A stretch of DNA of 18,826 nucleotides from DATKHF01 sp035510355 (GTDB lineage Bacteria; Patescibacteriota; Saccharimonadia; Saccharimonadales; UBA4665): positions 1-18,826 of the forward strand of contig DATKHF010000011.1 in assembly GCA_035510355.1 (NCBI GenBank). The letters run 5' to 3'. The position numbers and the translations under genes were made by a program. Below are positions 14,927 through 18,826 of the stretch, piece by piece. The notes under the pieces are model-generated. The model ran no database searches. It had not been told where the DNA came from and saw nothing but the letters and a program-made list of their open reading frames with translations. Each line of letters starts with the position of its first letter. Position 1 is the stretch's first letter.

Positions 14927-15880
14927 TTAATTTTGATGATAAGCAACTACCCAATCAACTTGAAGGGCAGAGACGGGTGGAGTAGAAGAATTTGGACAAA
15001 CTTTATGAAAAGAATTATTACAGCTCCATGTATGTCCTTGAAGATCGAGCACCATTGGACCATTTGGGATTGTGCCTGGAGTGTCCATGGTTGCCCAAAC
15101 TTTACCATCAAGAGTAAATTGCAGGGAGGAAGAAGTCCATATTACCCCCCAAGTGTGCCACTGTGTTAAGTCGACTGTTGTATGGGCGTGTTGTTGGTCC
15201 CCTCTATTGGCCCACAGTAAATTAGCGTATGCCGTGGTATTGGTACCATTACTTTCACTAAAGTCTACTTCAGGAGACCATGTATTGGTTGCATCCCAAA
15301 GTAATTCTGTGAATGACACTCCCACTGAAGAAGTAATCCTTGAGCGAACGAGGTATTCACCGTAAGTTTGGACTAAACCTGGTTTACTCGACATACCAGC
15401 AGATGTCCAAGCGTTATTGTCTGCTGGATCCTCATAGGTTTTAATCGTGGCTAAACCACCACCAATAACAATATGTGATGGATTCCAATAACCGGCTTGA
15501 GGATTAGCTTGTTTTAGAGGGTAAGCATACCAATTACTATCAAGAGATGAAGCATTAAAATCTTCGGCAAATACCTGTTGGTAGCCAGGCGGTGGATTTG
15601 TAGGTATAGATTCGCCAGAGGGGTCAGAAGATTGGTTAGTTGATTTGGCAGATGCTATCGATTTAGAAGTTGCAGTAGAAACTGAAGTCTTGTGATGGTT
15701 CTTGTAAACCATATAACCCACCACGCCAATTAAGATTACAATTACTAGAGCTAGTCCGACTGAAAGTATCTTGTGTTTTATAACTGTATCTTTAAGACGA
15801 GAAAAGATTGATGATTTACGGGGGAAAATTTCCTCCTCGACAGGGACTTCATTATTTGGTTTTTCTTGCGTGGGTGACAT
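14927..15880 (-). CDS. Membrane-anchored GH16 family glucanase
   Basis: GH16 enzymes hydrolyse beta-1,3- or mixed beta-1,3-1,4-glucans and related galactans. The catalytic ExDxxE motif is present as PEVDFSESNG, giving Glu204 (nucleophile), Asp206 and Glu209 (acid/base). Further lectin-fold strands follow (THTWGVIWTSSSLQFTLDG and similar, 240-310), ending in VDWVVAYHQN. The N-terminus is cytoplasmic and charged, with one hydrophobic anchor at about 38-59 and a Ser/Thr/Pro linker (65-98), so the catalytic domain should be displayed outside. Two cysteines near the C-terminus (287, 295) could form a disulphide. The 317-residue protein is complete. Substrate unknown; it pairs functionally with the GH5 enzyme at the window start. 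Confidence 0.88.
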   Translation of the reverse strand: MSPTQEKPNNEVPVEEEIFPRKSSIFSRLKDTVIKHKILSVGLALVIVILIGVVGYMVYKNHHKTSVSTATSKSIASAKSTNQSSDPSGESIPTNPPPGYQQVFAEDFNASSLDSNWYAYPLKQANPQAGYWNPSHIVIGGGLATIKTYEDPADNNAWTSAGMSSKPGLVQTYGEYLVRSRITSSVGVSFTELLWDATNTWSPEVDFSESNGTNTTAYANLLWANRGDQQHAHTTVDLTQWHTWGVIWTSSSLQFTLDGKVWATMDTPGTIPNGPMVLDLQGHTWSCNNSFHKVCPNSSTPPVSALQVDWVVAYHQN

Positions 15881-15904
15881 GCATTAACTCTTAAGTTACT
15901 CAAT

Positions 15905-15913
15905 AGTATAACA
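15905..15913 (-). promoter_or_regulatory. Extended -10 promoter for the GH16 gene
   Basis: On the minus strand TGT-TATACT ends 24 bases before the ATG at 15880, leaving a short leader with only a weak AAGAG as ribosome binding site. No good -35 is seen. Confidence 0.45.
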
Positions 15914-16268
15914 AAATAAGTTTCACATTTCTGTGCTAGTAATGTTTATTAAGAACTGACCTTTTAAGTTCTGGTGTGTAAAGGTGGATGGTGAATGGTA
16001 TGGTTGCTAGCTGACGATGCCTATCTCGAGACTTTTTGACACAAGTAGATTGTAACAGATATGAGTAAGAGACAGAAATATATACTCGACAAATAGGCAT
16101 GTTAGGCTTTCTAGCCGGAGCAACACTTAAATCATCAGGCCATCCAGCTACTGAACAGCTAATGCAAGAAGTACAAAACATACCAAAAGCTAACCGTAAC
16201 TAGTTAGCTATCACTATTAAAGACCAACTAACTGGCTTTGGACTATAGATTGCTTAGGCAATTATCCC
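15914..16268. other. Gene-poor stretch between GH16 and the transposase
   Basis: About 355 bases contain no convincing full-length gene. They hold a small inverted repeat (AGAACT 15952-15957 with AGTTCT 15967-15972), an ATG at 16061 that reads only 11 codons before TAG, the 34-codon ORF described separately at 16099, the palindrome TAACTAGTTA near 16196-16205, and a hairpin ATTGC-TTAG-GCAAT at 16249-16262 just before the transposase promoter. The 81-codon antisense frame over 15936-16181 has a cysteine-rich, patternless translation and is not taken as a gene. Confidence 0.5.
16099..16203 (+). CDS. Possible tiny ORF or gene remnant, 34 residues
   Basis: The frame encodes a short peptide beginning MLGFLAGATLKSSGHP and ending NIPKANRN, which has a hydrophobic, glycine-containing start and a helical polar tail and reads more like protein than noise. 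TATACT at 16081-16086 lies 12 bases before the ATG and could be a -10. Just upstream, a different frame from ATG 16061 encodes MSKRQKYILDK before a stop; the two could be halves of one frameshifted gene. I do not recognise it. It may belong to the insertion element's flank. Confidence 0.25.
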   Translation: MLGFLAGATLKSSGHPATEQLMQEVQNIPKANRN

Positions 16269-16297
16269 TTGACTACAAGTAGCTTATTCGGTACAAT
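16269..16297 (+). promoter_or_regulatory. Transposase promoter, leaderless type
   Basis: TTGACT (16269-16274) and TACAAT (16292-16297) are 17 bases apart and the ATG at 16304 follows the -10 by 6 bases. The architecture is the same as that of the host's own genes. Confidence 0.75.
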
Positions 16298-16303
16298 GTA
16301 AGT

Positions 16304-17164
16304 ATGGAGAACAAATTCAGTATCAAACAGTTCAATCAAAGATTTCCAGATGACGCAGCTTGTCTTGAGGAAATAAAACTACTAAGGTTTGGTAATACTC
16401 TAGCTTGTCCTAAATGTACTAAAGAAAATAAGTTCTATAGAGTTAGTGGTAGATCAGCTTACGCTTGTTCTTTTTGTGGTCATCATATATACCCACTAAA
16501 AGACTCAATCTTTGATCACTCAAGTACTGAACTTAGACTATGGTTTTATGCCATATATCTAATGGCACAAACTAGAGCTGGTATATCTGCTAAACAATTA
16601 GAACGAGAACTAGGGGTTACATATAAGACAGCCTGGCGAATGTTCAATCACATACGTCAGCTTATGGCTAGTGGTGGCAATATGCTAACTGGTGAAGTAG
16701 AAGTCGATGAAGTTTACTTTCATCCTAACCCACAGAAAAGAACAACAGCTAAAGCTAACAACAGCCAAGTAGTCTTTGGTATGGTGGAACGAAAAGGCAG
16801 AGCAGTTGTTAAACATGTTAAAAGCTCAGGCGTAAGAGTGCTGTCTAAAGAAATAAGCAGTGGTATAGCTAGTGATGCCGTAGTTTACAGCGATACTCAT
16901 AGGTCATATAAGCACTTAACCAAAGTTGGCTACGTTCACTTCACCGTCAATCACTCTCAGAAAGAGTATGTAAATGGTGATCGTCATACTCAAAACGTAG
17001 AAAACCTATGGAGCAACATAAAAAGAGGGATTAGTGGAGTGTACAGACATGTTGACCCTAAATACTTACAAAACTATGTTGATGAATACGCTTTTAGATA
17101 CTCTCATCGTCAAACACCTAAGTACATGTTTGATCTAATACTGAGCAATATAGCTAGAGAATAA
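16304..17164 (+). CDS. IS1595-family (ISXO2-like) transposase
   Basis: This 286-residue DDE-type transposase should cut and paste its element. An N-terminal zinc ribbon has CPKC (35-38) and CSFC (55-58). A helical DNA-binding region follows (about 75-120, AGISAKQLERELGVTYKTAWRM). The catalytic acidic residues are Asp135 (EVEVDEVYF), Asp197 (VVYSDTHRSY) and Glu233 (HTQNVENLWSNIKRG), as in IS1595 relatives. The frame is intact, so the enzyme may be active. Fourteen of 20 arginine codons are AGA or AGG, against about one in eight in rpsO, a sign of recent arrival. Its stop lies 1 base from the stop of the convergent 50-residue gene. Confidence 0.93.
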   Translation: MENKFSIKQFNQRFPDDAACLEEIKLLRFGNTLACPKCTKENKFYRVSGRSAYACSFCGHHIYPLKDSIFDHSSTELRLWFYAIYLMAQTRAGISAKQLERELGVTYKTAWRMFNHIRQLMASGGNMLTGEVEVDEVYFHPNPQKRTTAKANNSQVVFGMVERKGRAVVKHVKSSGVRVLSKEISSGIASDAVVYSDTHRSYKHLTKVGYVHFTVNHSQKEYVNGDRHTQNVENLWSNIKRGISGVYRHVDPKYLQNYVDEYAFRYSHRQTPKYMFDLILSNIARE

Positions 17165-17165
17165 T

Positions 17166-17318
17166 CTATTTAGTTTTATCTTTTGGTTTAGTGCTTTTCT
17201 TAGGCGTAGCAGCCTTTTTTAATATCTCATTAAAGTCAGCTTCAGCGCCCTTGCGACCACCAGACTTAATAAATTCCTTTAACTCATTATCTTTCTTAGA
17301 AGGCTTCTTCTTGGGCAT
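17166..17318 (-). CDS. Small lysine-rich protein, 50 residues, convergent with transposase
   Basis: On the minus strand an ATG at 17318 opens a 50-codon frame ending TAG at 17166. About 15 of its residues are lysine, with a front PKKKPSKKDNELKEFIKSGG, a central helix-like AEADFNEILKKA and a tail rich in Lys, Thr and Pro. It looks like a small nucleic-acid-binding or disordered protein. An extended -10 (TGT-TAGAAT) sits 6 bases before the ATG, the same leaderless layout as the transposase. I do not recognise the family. Because its stop abuts the transposase stop, the insertion element either carries this gene or ends within it; a passenger or regulator is possible. Confidence 0.65.
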   Translation of the reverse strand: MPKKKPSKKDNELKEFIKSGGRKGAEADFNEILKKAATPKKSTKPKDKTK

Positions 17319-17324
17319 GTTTGT

Positions 17325-17333
17325 ATTCTAACA
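17325..17333 (-). promoter_or_regulatory. Extended -10 for the 50-residue gene
   Basis: On the minus strand TGT-TAGAAT ends 6 bases before the ATG at 17318, predicting a leaderless transcript. The -35 region is weak. Confidence 0.5.
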
Positions 17334-17378
17334 TTGGAAGCCATTATTGCATTCGGATATCTTTCAGCTTATTCTAGA

Positions 17379-17399
17379 TACAATGTCTAAGCATAAGGA
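17379..17399 (+). promoter_or_regulatory. -10-like box and ribosome binding site for the pilin-like gene
   Basis: TACAAT (17379-17384) could be a -10 without an obvious -35. AAGGA (17395-17399) lies 9 bases before the ATG at 17409 and fixes that start. The leader would be about 20 bases. Confidence 0.45.
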
Positions 17400-17408
17400 C
17401 AACCCAAG

Positions 17409-18158
17409 ATGACCAAATTACGACAAACTCAGATGGGCTTTACTGTCATTGAGTCTTTGCTTGTCTTGCTCGTTATTGTGATTATTGTAGCGGCCGGTTT
17501 TCTCGTTGCAAATCATATTGATAAAACTAAAAAACCTGCCACTACATCACAGACTACATCCATAAAGAAGAATTCACCTGCAGTAATGGCGGTATACGCA
17601 CAAACAGCTGATAAAATGGCCTCAGTAGTTACTGCAGAGGTAACAGGGGCAACACTCTATTCGAAACAATCTTTACCTGTTGAGGCTTCTAGTGCTTCTA
17701 ACGAAACCAACGAAGTAAAAAAACTATACTGCTTTACTGTCGTCAACTCACCAAGCTTAACTGAGCAAGTTATTGATGGCTTTAACAATGATAGTTCAGC
17801 AACATGGACAGATTATATGGCAACATCTGGCACAGGTTCTCAATTAAACCCATATAGCTACTCAGCCACCTCCACTAATCCTTCCCCAGCTGCTTTTGCT
17901 GACACTTTGGAGCCGTTAATAACACAAACAGGTCAAGTAAATATATCTTTTAGCACAAGTAATACAGCTAATAAGCCTATTACAACCAACAACCCAAATT
18001 ATTGGCCATCAGGAAAGGCAGATGCTGACATAAGCATACCAACCCAGACTAACCAATGTATAACTATTGCCAAACAAAATAATGTGAACACGTCGAATAA
18101 GCTGATATTGTCCGTTACATTGGATTTTTATGACTCCAATAACAGCAGCACTTTTTAG
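17409..18158 (+). CDS. Type IV pilin-like / pseudopilin protein
   Basis: The N-terminus carries a class III prepilin signal: a short basic leader, Gly10 before the cut, then FTVIE with Glu15 at position +5 of the mature protein, followed by a hydrophobic helix (about 16-34). A prepilin peptidase would remove the leader and the helix would anchor or assemble the subunit. The remaining globular part (to residue 249) is rich in Ser, Thr and Asn; Cys108 and Cys217 could form a disulphide. No other pilus gene is nearby, so it may be a minor or orphan pilin. It is similar in composition to other surface proteins of these bacteria, but I do not recognise a specific family. Confidence 0.8.
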   Translation: MTKLRQTQMGFTVIESLLVLLVIVIIVAAGFLVANHIDKTKKPATTSQTTSIKKNSPAVMAVYAQTADKMASVVTAEVTGATLYSKQSLPVEASSASNETNEVKKLYCFTVVNSPSLTEQVIDGFNNDSSATWTDYMATSGTGSQLNPYSYSATSTNPSPAAFADTLEPLITQTGQVNISFSTSNTANKPITTNNPNYWPSGKADADISIPTQTNQCITIAKQNNVNTSNKLILSVTLDFYDSNNSSTF

Positions 18159-18204
18159 GTTAATTCAGTGACCTAAATGCGTACTATTGAACAACCTATA
18201 TGTA

Positions 18205-18240
18205 AATAATCGTTCCCCTAGTTAAGCAGGGTTGATTATT
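18205..18240 (+). other. Inverted repeat after the pilin-like gene
   Basis: AATAATC (18205-18211) pairs with GATTATT (18234-18240), with an inner CCCT/AGGG pairing. It may stabilise the pilin mRNA end or act as a weak terminator; there is no T-tract. Confidence 0.35.
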
Positions 18241-18337
18241 ACCTACTTGTACTCAAGGTATAAGTGCCATTGCTTATGGTTGACTTAATTGGGATTTAGA
18301 TGTAAAACTATACTTGATGGCTTACTATGGCTAGAGC

Positions 18338-18369
18338 GGCGCAGGGGATGTAATCTTCAGCGCCTTTTT
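18338..18369 (+). terminator. Rho-independent terminator
   Basis: GGCGC (18338-18342) pairs with GCGCC (18360-18364); after one A-A mismatch, GGGGAT (18344-18349) pairs with ATCTTC (18353-18358, two G-U pairs) around a GTA loop. Five T residues (18365-18369) follow at once. It probably ends transcripts from the pilin-like gene, about 180 bases upstream, or from a possible promoter at 18280 (TTGACT-17-TAAAAC), which would give a very short RNA. Confidence 0.8.
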
Positions 18370-18392
18370 GCTCGCTAAGTAAAGCTTGTTCA

Positions 18393-18422
18393 TTGACATG
18401 TCAGACTGAATTTTCGTATACC
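18393..18422 (+). promoter_or_regulatory. Promoter of the last gene
   Basis: A consensus TTGACA (18393-18398) is followed after 18 bases by TATACC (18417-18422). Transcription would begin near 18429, just past the terminator, and give a leader of about 118 bases. Confidence 0.6.
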
Positions 18423-18428
18423 CATATA

Positions 18429-18546
18429 TTTGGATCCGGTACCTGGGATTAACTATAGATCCTAGCTTCCGGATTCCAAATAAAGTTACCAAAAGGTACC
18501 CTTGGAAAAAAGGCGGCGAAAAGCCGATCAAGAAGGAGGACAGAAA
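18429..18546 (+). promoter_or_regulatory. Structured 5' leader with competing folds
   Basis: A long hairpin is visible: TTGGATCCGG (18430-18439) pairs with CCGGATTCCAA (18469-18479, one bulge), then a 3x3 internal loop, then CTGGGAT (18443-18449) with ATCCTAG (18459-18465). A second hairpin is CGGC-GAAAA-GCCG (18514-18526). GGTACCT (18438-18444) could instead pair with AGGTACC (18494-18500), which would break the first hairpin. AAGGAGGA (18533-18540) follows, 6 bases from the ATG. It matches no riboswitch class I can name by eye. Confidence 0.55.
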
Positions 18547-18826
18547 ATGTCCATGAATACTTTGCGACGACTTATTGTCGTTGTGATAGCAGTGTTGCTT
18601 ACGGTATCGGTAGGAATTGAGATCACTGCATCAGACGTAGGAGCCGCTGAAGCGGTACCCGCATTTGTTCCGAGCCACGAGGTCCAGCCTCTGGCAACAG
18701 ACGATGAGGTTGCCTCGGTTAGTTCCGGCTGCTATGCGCCCGTGTCAGGAGGTGGCGAGATTTTCGTTACCTTTCGTAATCTGCCTTATGGCAGCTTTGG
18801 TCAAGCTGTGGTGTTCACTACTCCTC
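18547..18826 (+). CDS. Secreted protein of unknown function, cut by window end
   Basis: The ATG at 18547 is fixed by a strong AAGGAGGA 6 bases upstream; 93 codons are visible and the frame remains open at the end. The N-terminus is a typical export signal: MSMNTLRR, then a hydrophobic core (about residues 9-23) and an Ala-rich AEAVPA region that could hold a signal peptidase site near residue 36. The visible mature part has SGCYAPVSGGGEIFVTFRNLPYG, a beta-rich look with one cysteine. I do not recognise the family. Its GC content appears higher than in the preceding accessory genes. It is controlled by its own promoter and a structured leader. Confidence 0.75.
   Translation, partial: MSMNTLRRLIVVVIAVLLTVSVGIEITASDVGAAEAVPAFVPSHEVQPLATDDEVASVSSGCYAPVSGGGEIFVTFRNLPYGSFGQAVVFTTP

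Larger units (their letters stand above)
16234..17342 (+). mobile_element. IS1595-type insertion sequence, ends uncertain
   Basis: The element is defined by the transposase at 16304-17164. Candidate ends are TGGCTT at 16233-16238 and its complement AAGCCA at 17338-17343, with about 10 of 16 terminal bases agreeing; no matching 8-base target duplication was found at these points, so the ends are tentative. If correct, the element also carries the small minus-strand gene at 17166-17318. Base and codon use (many AGA arginine codons) differs from the neighbouring core genes. Confidence 0.4.

Noticed and set aside
15936..16181. 81-codon minus-strand frame in the gene-poor region
   Set aside because: The translation is patternless and cysteine-rich, and a plus-strand frame in the same place looks more protein-like.
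18429..18546. Cyclic di-GMP, fluoride, preQ1 or c-di-AMP riboswitch
   Set aside because: None of the conserved core sequences I know for these classes could be found; only the general fold is supported.
1..18826. CRISPR arrays and tRNA genes
   Set aside because: No regularly spaced repeats and no T-loop/cloverleaf signature were seen on either strand by eye.
1..18826. Recoding of TGA as glycine
   Set aside because: Several well-delimited genes end at TGA at the expected family length and no conserved gene reads through it.

Overview
The window looks like part of a chromosome from a small-genome bacterium of the Candidate Phyla Radiation, most likely Candidatus Saccharibacteria (TM7). This is inferred from protein style, tight gene packing and many promoters that sit directly on start codons; no database was searched. 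TGA is used as a normal stop (for example after the RNase J, FtsK and EF-P genes), which argues against the recoded SR1/Gracilibacteria groups.

Layout. Positions 1-1320 hold the 3' part of a secreted GH5 glucanase. Positions 1380-6806 hold an RNA-metabolism cluster: rpsO, pnp, a small membrane protein, a family-4-like uracil-DNA glycosylase and RNase J. Positions 6854-7443 hold two short hydrophilic proteins of unknown function, each behind a near-consensus promoter, followed by the FtsK DNA translocase (7490-9682). Positions 9847-12267 hold a translation/replication operon: rpsF, ssb, rpsR, efp, tlyA. A Crp/Fnr-type regulator (12277-12930, minus) and a PH-like domain protein (13097-13765, plus) diverge from a region with two inverted repeats. 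ychF and a membrane-anchored GH16 glucanase follow on the minus strand (13807-15880).

The rest is accessory: a gene-poor stretch with a possible tiny ORF, an IS1595-type transposase (16304-17164) whose stop almost touches the stop of a convergent 50-residue lysine-rich gene (17166-17318), a type IV pilin-like protein (17409-18158), a rho-independent terminator, and a long structured leader in front of a secreted protein cut off by the window end (18547 onward).

How it works together. PNPase and RNase J, the 3' and 5' arms of RNA decay, are encoded in one co-directional run starting at rpsO. The rpsF operon couples ribosome parts (S6, S18) to SSB and to translation factors. Two glucanases, a pilin-like protein and a secreted protein suggest an active cell surface that acts on beta-glucans.

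The strongest unexplained signals are: (1) repeated leaderless promoter architecture at eight genes, while genes inside operons use Shine-Dalgarno sites; (2) a uracil-DNA glycosylase with family 4 motifs that lacks all four Fe-S cysteines; (3) a structured 5' leader with mutually exclusive pairings before the last gene; (4) the IS1595 transposase with its abutting small gene; (5) GTGA/TCAC inverted repeats beside a regulator whose recognition helix keeps the CRP contact residues.
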